Source: Neckera pumila
Taxonomy: Eukaryota > Streptophyta > Bryopsida > Hypnales > Neckeraceae
Length of the DNA stretch: 64,000 nucleotides
Direction of reading: 5' to 3'
Assembly (NCBI GenBank): GCA_963969595.1
Contig: OZ018408.1
Location: 10,909,823-10,973,822, forward strand
Part shown: in pieces, positions 10,851 through 22,375 of the stretch
Position numbering within the stretch: the first letter of the stretch is position 1
Layout: the number at the start of each line of letters is the position of its first letter
Translations under genes and position numbers: made by a program
Notes under the pieces: model-generated
The model's database searches: none
What the model was told of the DNA's origin: nothing
Seen by the model: only the letters and a program-made list of their open reading frames with translations

Positions 10851-13800
10851 TGACAAGGGGCCGCTGCAAATTGACCCCTTTTTACTTGCCACGCATGATA
10901 AAATTTGGAAAATTTGAATTCATATTTGCAATCAGAGGCCCAAAACTACCCAGGAGAGGTACAGAAAATAGATTAATCAAGCAGGAAATAGGGGGGCTTC
11001 TTTTTACATGCACCCTCGGGAAAACTAAAGTCAGGGACTTTAGGAAGATAATCTAACTATGGCAAGATGGTTTCAATCTTTTTCTTGGGAGGCCGCCTCT
11101 TGATTGCTCTTTCTTCTAGCAGTCTTTTGGTTCTTTTGTTCTTTTGTTTTGGGCCATTCTTGTTCGGCTCTTATGTCCAACTATTTTGGCTTGGCTGTTG
11201 TTCTTTGGTTTCATTTAATGTAGTGGGTTTCTCATTTGTTCAAAAAAAAAAAAAAAAAAATCTTTTTCTTGGGAGTTTTTTTTGAGCTTGAATCCCTAAA
11301 AGTTTTTCACTATGTTTTGACCAACAACGCTCCAAAACTACCATATCTAGTACAAGTACCAAATTTTAGAAAAAAAAAACATATTGACATATGTGACCGT
11401 AGGATATTGTAGTAAGTTTGTAGTAGGTTTGAGAAGGTGTAGGAAAAAAATTCAAAAATTTCCATCATGTGGATTGCAAGATATTAGCGTTTGAATTGAC
11501 AAAAATCCTTTTTTTGTCACTGCAAAAAAACAAGCAGTTGCACTTTACAAGGTCACATTTGTATGAATAAATGTCCCAAATGGTGGTTACTTTTTGGATT
11601 CATTACTCAAGGCAAGTTGGCTACATGCTTGAAAAATTTTAGATGATTTGGAATTGTATAACAAATAGGAAAAAAATAGTGAATAGAAAGAAGTAGAGAA
11701 TGATTCAAAGTATGTACTACATTGTTAAGAATTTAATTGTGGAATGCCAATCCCAAAGGTTGTAATGTTGTAATAAATAATACACTCAAAGTTTTTATTT
11801 ATGTTTTAAATAAAGGACTTCAAAGTTGAATTAAATGAAGGACTTCAAAGTTTATTTTAGAGTAGAGATTTTATAACCACTCTCAAATTAAAACTCCTCA
11901 TAACTTTCACTGATCTCATTAATTAGAATGAAAAGACTCAAAGCTTTCCAAGTATATATTAATCTAGAATACCAATTTCAGATTTCTTAAGAATTTTTTT
12001 GAGCTGCCTGGGCTGCCCACCAAATATTGAAAATTATATATCATGCAATAATTTCTTAACCATATAATCAAAAGTTATAAAAATTGTTGGGCCTAAAAGC
12101 TACTCCTTGGGCACATGTTTTAAAAAAAAATTATAGGAAAAAAATAAAAATTCCATTTTTAGTGAGCTACCCCAAATCATTACATTGCCAAAAAACAGTG
12201 TTTGGTCCTTTAGGGGTTAATCCCTCAAGCCCCAAGGCCTTTTCTTTTCAAAAAACATACTCAAAACTACCATTTCTATAGCAACGAGTAAAAAAATTAA
12301 AAAACTATTCTTTTTGCACATCTAATTGTAAGATCTTACACCTAACTAATATGAGAATGTGTGGAAACAATTTCAAAAATTTTCACCGCAAAGATTGCAA
12401 GATATCTACATTTAAAGTGAGAAAAACAAGTTCAGCACATTGTGGGATTGGATTTTTTGACTTTGAACATTTTTAACTTTAAATATTTGCACAATAGAGT
12501 TATGAAATTTAAATGTTTATAGTGGAGAATTGAATTGAAAATCTAGCCAAAAAAAAAAGATTCAAAAAAACTTAATTTTCATTATTAAGAAAATTGGTAA
12601 ATAGAAATAGGTACGAGATAGAAGGAAAATCTAAAATATGGAATTAAAAAGCACTAATCCCAATGGTACGATTGTTTTAGCAGAAAAACGAAACCTTATC
12701 AAACTTTTTTTTTTTGAAAAATTATAAAAATTGCATTCAAAATTGAATCCTACAAGTTATTTTTTTCAAAGAAGATGCTCTAAGTGCCCGAAAAACAAGA
12801 ATGTCCATAACTTTCTCATAACAAATCCAAATGAAATGAATTAAAGCTTTCCAAATATACAAGAATATAATCTATATGAAAAACAATTATTGAAAAAAAA
12901 AAAATTTGAATTTTTTTTTGCTACCCCCCAAATGTTGTTTTGAGCTTCTCTGAGCATAACTTTTTTCCTAGGCACCGATTGAAAAAAAATTATATGCCCA
13001 TGAAGCTTAGCAATTTTATTATCTTCAAAAACAGTTTTGGAAAAATTCACGACAAAAATTCAGCCCGTAGGTACCTACCCAAAATCCCATTTGTCCCCTA
13101 AAGGAACAATGGGCCTTTAGGGGTGAACAACTATTTTCTTCTTCCAATGCCTACAGTGAATTGTTTTTTCAAGTACCTATTCAAGTTATTTTTTCTATTT
13201 ATTTACTAGAAAATAGAAATTATCTAGATTTTTTCATCGGGGTTTTTTTTGTGCTATTAAAATCCAACTAGATATTTTTCATTTTCACCGGCTCACTTTG
13301 CAGTTTGCACTAACCACTGGTTTTTCCTAAACAATGGGTGGCCTTTATATCCTTACCATTATCTACAATTTGCAATTAAAATTTGTTTTTATTTTTGGAA
13401 TAATTTTTTTAAAGTGAAATTGAAAGTTTTAAAATTTCAACCACATCCACCTTGCCAATCTTGAAAATCACAATTGACGTCTATTACTCCCTGCAGTGTG
13501 AAAGCAAACCATCCTTGAATTGGCAATATTATTTATAGAATCTTTCTAAGGACTATTTTATTTATTCATTTATTTTTTTGTACGACTTGGAGAAAATGCC
13601 TATTTGCATATTCGCTATTGGCATTGGTCAAAAATTTGACCTATGTGTACATGATAGTATTGACCCTTAATCAATAACCCGAGCCCTTTGATTGAGTTTT
13701 AAAAGAATTTCATTTACCACTCCCTCAATTGAAAAGACACTATATGGATCCATATTGAATGTCTGGACTTCAATTTTAGTCTTGTAGATTCAAAATTCCA

Positions 13801-14857
13801 TTGCTTTTGTCTTAACTTCATTCTACCATTTTTGCTCTAGTTTCATTCTATCATTCTTATAATGGCTTCAACTTTAGTGTGTCTTCAAAGGCACCTTTTA
13901 GTTGCAATGAATCCTAAATATGTCAATACATATATCTCAAAGGTCACTCCAAAGATTTGCTAAACAAGTTCCAACTTAAAGGTCACGACTCAAATTAACC
14001 CTTAAAGGACGAACCCATGACCACTGATTTCAAGCCTCACTACCTATCACTCAGATTTCTATCATTTTGCAATTAGATATGAATGAGAATTTTTTAGTTA
14101 TTTTTCAGAGATGGAATTACATGTCTTCTATACTTTATAAATTTTTTAGATTTTTTATTAAGTATTGTTTTTTTTGAGAATTTTTGAAGAAAAATTGAAG
14201 AAAAATCATATCAAATAGGAAAATGTTTCAAGAAATCTGAAAATTTCACCATGTGTATATATTACAATGACAAATATCATAGTGCAAACTCAATTTCCGT
14301 ATCATTCTATAAATAGAAAATAATAAACATTGAAAATACATCCAAAAGTTCAAATTGCAATAAAATATTCAATATTAGGACTTTTTCAAAATCCAAATTG
14401 GAGTACAAACTAGAGTAGGTAACCTTCATTTTGTTAGTTGGTCTCAAAGTTAATAAACATCATTTTTGTAGAGAAATTTCAGATTTAGAGCAAGGAGCAA
14501 CAACTTCCCAAAATACACTAAAATAGCATATTTTGTGATCTGTTTTTTTCACTAACTTTTCATTCACTTGAAGACAAACACTGGAAAGAATAGACTACAA
14601 ACTCAATTGAAGATTCTTCATAATACGCCATAGAAGATCAACAAGGGAAAGGGGGATGAAAAAAATGCTTCCAATCGCTTTTCATCTCCCTTAGATCATC
14701 ATCCAAACGCCATTGAGTGGCAATGGCGGCGTTCCAAGGTTAAATATTTAGCATAAAGTGTTGCTTTTGATAGCTAAATATTAGTTTCTTCTCTATACAA
14801 GGTCATTCTTTATTCAATGATTCTTTTACATTACCATCGATATTGTGTAGGGAATTA
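10851..14857. other. AT-rich desert with decayed dispersed repeats
   Basis: No gene was found. The stretch is rich in A/T runs and small frames without protein character. The part from about 12100 to 13140 is a diverged, inverted copy of the dispersed repeat also seen at 41476-42650 and 60600-61230. For example, the AAACAAGAATGTCCATAACT near 12794 matches the reverse complement of text near 41783. Phrases like CCTTTAGGGGTTAA recur at several sites. Confidence 0.5.
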
Positions 14858-15045
14858 CACTGAATAGGGGTATTAAGGGGACCCATACTAATTAATTGAC
14901 ATCTCACATTATATAACTATCTACCTTTGTTGTACATCAATAGTTATTGAAGTGTGCAAGGATTGTACATCATGTTTCAGACATCTATTGTTTTCGAGAA
15001 TAAGTCCCTTTAATTTTTTGGTCCCCTTAATACCCCTATTCAGTA
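14858..15045. mobile_element. TA-flanked MITE with CACTGAATAGGGG termini, copy 1
   Basis: The left terminus CACTGAATAGGGGTATTAAG and right terminus CTTAATACCCCTATTCAGTA are inverted repeats of about 25 bp, flanked on each side by TA. The 188-bp element has a nearly same-length partner in opposite orientation at 38367-38555. Internal sequence is shared throughout, for example TTAATTGACATCTCACA and CAATAGTTATTGAAGTGTGC. A TA duplication suggests Tc1/mariner-type mobilisation (inference). Confidence 0.85.
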
Positions 15046-15774
15046 TAGAAGAACTATGTTAGAATCCAATGATCAACAATAGTCCTCTCTAAAACCAATA
15101 ATCAGGTAAATTGCATATGTTTTTATTGTAACCACCTATTATACGTTAATTTTGTTTTTCTTAAAAATGAGTTGACTAAAATATATAGTAAAAATTTGCT
15201 TATTTGCTATTCCACTATAAAAAAAAATTGAATCCGATAAATCTAAATATGTAATATGTGCAATGACCAAAGGGATTACAATGGGTCATTATTATTTATT
15301 TAAAGTGTCCTTCGGGCCGATTTTACACTTCATCTTTTCTTATATCACTAAAGTAGGAGGCCTGAAATCTATTGAAACATTTTGAATCACCTCTATAATT
15401 AACTCTGAAACAGATATGAGATGGTCCTTAAATTGACCTCTATGGTCATTGAATGGTTCAAGAAAAAAACTACTACCTCTGTCCTACTAAAAACCTCCAA
15501 ATCAGGCAAAAATCTTGTCCCATTAAAAAGCTTCGTTTCCTAATTTTGATTGTTGAGTAAATTTTGGCCGGGTTGGGCAACCTTGTGGGGGCAAGTCAAG
15601 CAATTAGGGAGCATATTTCTCCTAGAAAGCTTGGCCTTTCCCATATGAGGCACCCTATACTTGTTGTGCTTCTTGAAATAGTAGTATTGACAATGTATTT
15701 GGTGAATGGCCACTTAGGCACTATGAAGATTTGTTCATGAAGTGGTCTAGGGTTCTTTGTTGTGGATATTTGGT

Positions 15775-15901
15775 CACTAGTAGAAAATTTAGTTTTTTTG
15801 TTGATTTGGTTGCGTTGATTTGGGTCACTTTTTTGTTGTTTTGAACAATAATCTGTTGAAAATAGACCAAATCAATAGAAAAATTGAATTTTTTACTATT
15901 G
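15775..15901. mobile_element. Diverged CACTA-like MITE
   Basis: The left end CACTAGTAGAAAATTTAG pairs with the reverse complement of the right end, CAATAGTAAAAAATTCAATT. Both lead into (T)n GTTGATTTGG or CTATTGATTTGG. The termini match those of the clearer CACTA-type element at 40898-41089. The flanking triplets GGT and GTT differ at one base. Confidence 0.5.
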
Positions 15902-16139
15902 GTTGGGGCATGTATTTCTAGAATAAAATTATTGCCACCAACCTTTAAATCATCAAAAATGATGGAGCTGGCAACATTTACAAATTATGCTAAAAATGAT
16001 ACACTCTGTGTGTATTTTGGATGCCTAGATGATGGTGTGTAAATTGCAGATTTTGCATAGATTTAAAGGATGGGTTATTGGATTTTGAATGCATGTATCA
16101 CTAGCACAAAGACTAAAATTGTAGTTAATCCCTTGTGGG

Positions 16140-16470
16140 GAAGCTTTTCGGAGGCTATTAGTGGGACAAAGCGAATATTATTTATTGCTAGAGGCCAATT
16201 ATTCTCCTTGATTTCCTCATTTCTCTTTACAAATTACAAGTGAACAATTTATGAAAGACTTAGCATCACAAATAGATGCCTACGACACAACTCATTTGAA
16301 AATTTATAAATAATTCAATAATGCTTCAAAAAATATGAAACCACTTGTGTCACATTCTACATCTACTTTCCTTTGTCTGGAAATTGAGCTAAGAAAAATT
16401 CCCATCCAAAGAAACACATGAAAAAGGCGGACCAGTCCTTACATGAGCAGTTTTTGAGCCTCCTACCTTA
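16140..16470 (-). repeat. Dispersed repeat, inverted relative to 20505-20830
   Basis: The reverse complement begins CTAAGGTAGGAGGCTCA and runs through CGCCTTTTTCATG, TTTCTTTGGATGG, GTGGTTTCATATTTT and CAAATGAGTTG. The same order of phrases appears on the plus strand at 20505-20830. A shorter relative lies near 48990-49040. No coding capacity was recognised. Confidence 0.7.
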
Positions 16471-16860
16471 GAAAATGGACAAATAGAAATGGACAAAGTG
16501 CAAGGGAAGTGTGCAGTGGGGACTTTTTATCTTTTTATTTATTCCGTGATTCCGGTACGACTTTCTGCATCCAAATACTTTGGGTAGCTTTCCAACAAAA
16601 AGCTTTATTAATGGACTGTCAAGAGTTCTGTAATCTGTACTACAGAGCCAAAGCCTTACTTTATTGTTGCGGTAAGACGGTTATATATAAAAAGTATGCA
16701 GTCAGTCAGTGTCATACTGACTCTTGGGGATGATTCCTGTCACAAAAAGCTCGTCACATTTTCATCCCCGAGAAAAATGTCATCCAATTATTTCATCTGA
16801 CATTCATGATGGAAATCTAGAGTGCAATGAGTATTCCTGCGTTTTCTCATGCATATTAGT

Positions 16861-17055
16861 GTAAAAGGAAAAGGAAATCAATTTTTTTGAATAAATACTA
16901 TGAAATTCAATAACTTCCGCACTGTAGCTCAAAATGCCACGATACCAAGCTTGTGCACCCCTCCTTGTCGAGAGCTTTTTGATGGTACCAAGTTTGCAAC
17001 GGGGGATACATAGTACCAAGCTTTCAACGTAACAAAACAAACAAACAAACAAACT
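16861..17055 (+). mobile_element. Truncated copy of the minisatellite/(AAAC)n repeat family
   Basis: This shares GAAATTCAATAACTT.CGCAC, ACCAAG..TGTGCACCCCTCC and GAGAGCTTTT.GATGGTACC, and then an (AAAC)n run, with the better copies at 50040-50395 and 59430-59720. The 5' minisatellite module is missing. Confidence 0.65.
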
Positions 17056-17128
17056 TATTGATGTTCTCCTATCTCTTGCCTCGGTTGCAATATAGTGTTC
17101 TAGAGTATATGCAACTAGTAAATATGTA

Positions 17129-17565
17129 AGGTAAATGACCCCATTGCGGTCAGAATTAGGAGTGTGCCCTCATGCCATTGCTGAAATTTTTCAAATTTTT
17201 TCCCAAAGATAAGTGCGAGAGATAGTGAGGACATCTGAAATTATATTTTCTGGACCAAGTATGAATTAGTTTTGAATTTTTGAAGTGATCTACCCATAGG
17301 GGTCTGTAGGCTACCTCATGACCAACAAAATTTGTATCCAATATGGTCATCTTCCTACCCAATGCAATCACAACATTTTCAAACATAGAAGCCCTTATTT
17401 TTCAAATTTTTAAAAAGAATTTTACACTAAAAAGTTGGAAGTACCTATTGAGGTCACAAATTACTCTATAACTACCATGTAAGGCATTGATTGTAGTCTG
17501 AAAAACCACAATGGGGTCATTAGGTGTCCATCATAGGCCATTTGACCGCAATGGGGTCTTTATCT
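17129..17565. mobile_element. TA-flanked MITE with GACCCCATTGCGGTC termini
   Basis: The left end AGGTAAATGACCCCATTGCG matches the reverse complement of the right end, AGATAAAGACCCCATTGCGG. Each end is flanked by TA, giving an element of about 437 bp. No transposase frame is present inside; a minus-strand 76-codon frame in the interior resembles nothing known. Confidence 0.7.
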
Positions 17566-17675
17566 TAGTGTCACGTCTCTTGTCACAAAATCCATCATGT
17601 TTTCATCCCAGAGAAACATCATCCACTTAGTTCATCTGAAGTTCACAATGAAAATCTAGACCCGAGATATACTCA

Positions 17676-18435
17676 AATGTGAAGGATTACTACTAAGCTT
17701 CAAGTGTTTCCTTCCAATTCAGTATTTTAAATTTGAAAGAAATTTTGCAAGAACATTTACAATGTCACGGCTATTGTCTAGAATAACATTTACAATAATA
17801 AAGTTCATTTAGAGCAATTACAATAAGTTCAAGAATACTAGTGCAACTATATGCAGAGTGTCCTGGATAATATACATGTAGGAAAAAGTATCTAGAGATC
17901 CGCCGGATAAAGCTTCAAGTAGTTCTAAGGATTACCAATCTTCAACAATACCCTTCAAAAGCTTGTTAGTCAGAGAGGACATCCGGCCCATTGAACCTTG
18001 ACCACCGGGAAGTAGATTCACCTTGACATAGAGCGCGACAACTTTTTTTGAACCAAAAAGACCGCGAAACCAAAGCACCAAAAACGTGGAGAAGATATTG
18101 TTTTGTTTAGCACCTGCCTTCATTGCCTCCAAAATAAATCTTTTCATAACTCTCATCTCATTAGTTGTAATAGAATGGTTCAAATGTTTTTTTGTAGGTA
18201 TCAATTTGCACATCTATTAAAATTAATTAATGTTTTTCTAGAATGTAATTTTAGTTATCCTTTTTTTTTATAAATTTGTAACTTTTGTAATACTCATCAA
18301 AATGACAAGAAATAAAGCTCCACATATAAAGTATGATATCTAGAAGTTATCCTAAAAATTGCATGTAAAAATTCCCAAAGTTGAAGTCAATAGATTTGCC
18401 ATAGTTCTAGTTGAAGACCATTAAATATAATCCAA
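17676..18435. other. AT-rich intergenic sequence
   Basis: No feature is supported. A minus-strand open frame of 93 codons at 17932-18213 (containing GSKKVVALYVKVNLLPGGQG) has fair protein-like character. I do not recognise it, and it could be a gene or transposon fragment. Confidence 0.3.
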
Positions 18436-18990
18436 TATATAAGAAAACTGCCATTTTAGAATTGAATACCAAAGGTAAAAAGTAGAAACTTGATTGTAAA
18501 TATATAAAAATATATTAATATAATTCATATCAATAATCATTTATGGTTTCTTGAGATGACACTTATTTAAAAATTATTTAAAAATTTTCAACAATTTTAG
18601 TGAAGTTGGGTCTTATACAATGTATTAACCCAATAAGCCCTACAAAATCCAAAAATAGCATCTATAGTGTAAAAAACATAACTCATAATTTGAGAATAAT
18701 TGGCGGTGAGTTTGAATATACAAGAAAATTGCCATTTTAGAGTTGAATATCAAAAGTAAAAAGTAGAAACTTAATTGTAAATAAATAAATAATAATAAAA
18801 TGTATATCAATAATCATTTATGGTTTCTTGAGATGACATTGTTATAAAAAACATTTCAAAATTTTCAACAATTTTAGTGAAGTTGGGTCTTATACAATGT
18901 ATTAACCCAGAAAGCCCTACAGAATCCAAAAATAGCATTTGTAGTGTAAAAAATATGACTCATAATTTGAGAATAATTGGCGGTGAGTTC
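18436..18990. repeat. Tandem duplication, two ~280-bp units
   Basis: Unit 1 (about 18436-18713) and unit 2 (about 18714-18990) share long runs, including AAGAAAA.TGCCATTTTAGA, TCAATAATCATTTATGGTTT, GTGAAGTTGGGTCTTATACA and TTTGAGAATAATTGGCGGTG. They differ by scattered substitutions and small indels, roughly 90% alike by eye. No coding frame is conserved between the units. Confidence 0.9.
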
Positions 18991-20504
18991 GAAAATGGAA
19001 GTTACTAAATTATTTGATAGAAAATAAACTAGAGAAATGAGATCTAGAAATTACATTTGGATGCAATAATTATTGAATATTTATAACATGGGTGTTTGAT
19101 GATCTCTATATAATATATGGAAAAAATTGCAATAGATTTGTCCCTTCTACATCTTGAATAGCATTGGTGTTTTTTGAGAAAGGATAATGAATAGTAAGAT
19201 GGCTCAAAAAGATATCATAGCTTCCTAACAGCTTAGATAGTTTTGTGCCTAATAATTAATTAAAGTGAAAAAATAGTTAGTCAACCTAGAAATAATTTTT
19301 TCAAATTGGGCAATTTTAAAGTGTAATTAAAACAAGTTAGGCATTCATTAAAGTTTTTCTTACAATTTTCGGATGGTTGCTGCTACTTTCATCTAAGGCA
19401 ATTGCATTCAGCTAAATCCTTATCTTAACCTCTAAATTCCAAATTCTCTACCTTATGTACCAGGGTTTTGTTAAGTATTAGGGTCTGTTGAGTGTTAGAG
19501 ATATGTTTTAATTGTGACAAATTGTAGCTTTAGAATGGTCAAATTGGTGAAGCAAAAACTTTGCAATGTACAATGTGGAGCAAATTGAATTTCTATGAAT
19601 TTGATCTTAGTTTATGTATATATATATATATATATAATTATGTCAATAATTTTCAAAAAATTTAGAATCCATTTTAATTATTTATATTTTGACCAAGCTT
19701 CTAAGAAGCTACAATAGGCATTTTTATAGAAAAAAAGTTGCTATACAGAAATAGGACATATGATATTAATATTTTTTTGTTGCAAACAATGCCCTTCAAT
19801 CACCTCTATGTAGGTGCTATTTAGTCACAAGTGAAGCATAATTCAACTTGGAGTAAAAGATTCCAAAATGCCCCTGTTGAATGCTTCTCATATAAAGCAT
19901 GTATTTTCAAAAATTGAATGCATATTTTTCAAGATTGATTGCTCTATATGCATTATGAAAGTAATGCTTATGAAATCCAAAGGTCCTCAAAGTGAATCTT
20001 TTATGAGGTTGCTTGAAAGTATTGAAGGCTTGTATTTGTACATTTTTCATATGTCATTATCAACTATCTCAAATCTCTAAATTCTCACAATATCCACAAT
20101 GAATCATCTTCATCCACTATCTATCACTCATTTCTTCAATTTGGTACAATTACTTTCTCCACTTTTGGCTCCTTTGTCTTCAATAATCCTACATCTATAG
20201 AAGATTTTGTCTATTTCCAGCTCTAACCAAAACAACTCTAAGGCCAAAAGGGTTTAGACATGCCAAAGGTATGCAACTAATTGTATTATTGAAAAAACAA
20301 TTAAAAATTTGGTTTCAGATCATTTAGAAAAACAGCTTCAATATTGAGTTCAAATGATTGTTTCACTTTTGAATCATGATTTGCATTTTGCTTCATAATT
20401 TTGTAGAAGTGTGCAATGCTTCACCATACTAGAAATTCAATGCTCACACTATTATAATTTCTTCACGCATTCCTATGCTACATGACTTTCTCAATTCAAG
20501 TGTC
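18991..20504. other. AT-rich desert with a TA microsatellite
   Basis: No gene was found. A (TA)n run of about 20 bp lies at about 19617-19636. Open frames are short and look non-coding. Confidence 0.4.
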
Positions 20505-20830
20505 CCAAACACTAAGGTAGGAGGCTCAGAAATGGAGCATCTAAGGGCTAGTTCGCCTTTTTCATGTATTTCTTTGGATGGAATTATTTTTAGCTCATTT
20601 TTAGACAAAGAAAAATTGATGCGGAATCTAACCCAAGTGGTTTCATATTTTCCCGAGCATTTTTGAATTACTTATAGATTTTCAAATGAGTTGGTTTGTA
20701 GGTCCCTATTTGTGAGCCTAGGTCTTTCATAAACAGTTCACTTGCAATTCTAAATAAAAATGGGGAAAGCAAAGAGAATGATTGGCTTTTGCAATTAATA
20801 ATGCTTTTTTCCTTGATTCATTCAATGATT
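20505..20830 (+). repeat. Dispersed repeat, plus-strand copy
   Basis: This begins CTAAGGTAGGAGGCTCAGAA and is the inverted partner of 16140-16470, with many shared phrases in the same order. The two copies are about 4 kb apart. Identity is diverged, so the insertion is old. Confidence 0.7.
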
Positions 20831-22375
20831 GTACTGCCTGCTGTGTTTTACAGCTTCCTACCTTAATCCTTTAAGGACTGTAGTCGATTTGGGGGGTGGG
20901 CGTAGTTTTTGCATACATTTATGAAAAAGTATTGTTTCATCCCCTCTTCAAAAATGTAATTTTAGATCAGATTGTATAAATAGGTTCTATGGGTTAGATC
21001 CTTGAAGCAAACAAAAAATGAAAGTGATCCAATAATTCACATCCTTGTAATTACTCTTTAAAGATTGATGTATCATAAACAACCTTTGGCACTAGTTCTA
21101 ATTAGGGTTTGCTACAATTGGCATAAATTTGAGTATATGATCTAGAAATCACCCAAAAATCTTTTGGCTAATTCCTTCGCACATATATATGGTTGTCTTC
21201 TACATGAAATATGCATTTTTCTTTGAAAACTCCAATATGAAAGGTTAGTCCATTTCAAGTTTAAACAATTAGAACTCATTGAATTTTGCACGCATTCTCT
21301 TGAAATTGGCTTTGTTAGGAGTGTATGAAGACACTCTAATTGCGTTCTTCTCTAAGTTTTTTGAAATCAGATGTTCTATGAATAGTAGGAGATAAAAAGT
21401 CGTAAAATTGACCAAAAGGTGGTCGACTGGTCCTTAAAGGGTTAACTCAGGTTTATGAGTCCTTGTCCTTTGCCAATCCTTTCCTTTAGGGGCCAAGCTT
21501 GAGGATGTCCAAAAGACTTTGAGAGGGCAAAGCGAGCCATCCTGGGTCTCTCAAATGCCTGGTCCAAAGGACTCCCAGGAGGTTGAACAAACCGCACAAA
21601 CTCTTCATTCCTTTAACTGCAGAAATCCAGTGAAGACCTCATGACAACGAGAAGTACACGGACGGTCAATTTACATGAACATGGGGCTGACCACAGACAC
21701 TATTTGACCAGGTTCCCTTTGAAAAGAAGTCATCAGACAGTACCATCACTCACAATGATTCCATCCGATTCTCCTGATTATTCCAGGCGAAACCAATTGA
21801 GGCACACAGCTCAGGTTGTACTAATCATAATCAAACAACATCAGGGAGGTGTTCGTCAAGTAAGAATCTGCAAGGTCCAATCATAAAATGCTTAGAGGGT
21901 GAAGATTGAAGGGAAAACTAATGAGAGAATCCCATTGTGGAAAGAGAGAACCTCTGGAGGGCAAAGAGAACATCGACTGACGAATCCGCGAATGATAAAA
22001 CGTCAAGTACCAACGCGACAGTAGGACTACATGTTTATTTACTTGCTCTTGATCAATTAATAACCTGATATACATGAATTTCATATTATTCCAAATGTCA
22101 GCTACTGACATAAGAATCTCCTAGTTGATCCTGATCTCCCCTGAATCTCGACTTACCGAGAGCAAGCATGAATATCATTCTGATGACAATTCTAACAAGT
22201 CTTACAAAATGGTACAATGGACCAATAGTAGCCCTGACGTATCGAGTAACTAGAGACAATATAATCAGCTTACAAAAAATGATGAAAAGATTCTTGCTTC
22301 TCACAACCTGAGAAAATGAGAGCGGATAGCACTTTCTGCCAAAGAATCATATGACAGCGCAGCATAATGGTGCCC
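20831..22375. other. Intergenic region and probable 3' UTR of the Rav1-like gene
   Basis: About 20830-21480 is AT-rich filler. From about 21600 to 22375 composition is more balanced, and this is probably 3' UTR or 3' flank of the minus-strand gene that stops at 22376. No protein-coding region was recognised. Confidence 0.4.

Larger units (their letters stand above)
16739..17675. repeat. Pair of ~90-bp direct repeats bracketing ~750 bp
   Basis: The text TGTCACAAAAAGCTCGTCAC, then TTTTCATCCC.GAGAAA, ATCATCC, TTCATCTGA and GAAAATCTAGA occurs at about 16738-16830. It recurs, diverged, at about 17579-17660. The interval contains a truncated (AAAC)n-tailed repeat and a MITE. It may be an old tandem duplication split by insertions, or very short LTRs. 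No tRNA primer site was seen. Confidence 0.5.

Noticed and set aside
16739..17675. An LTR retrotransposon bounded by the 90-bp direct repeats
   Set aside because: The repeats are too short and lack TG..CA ends, a primer-binding site and any polyprotein.
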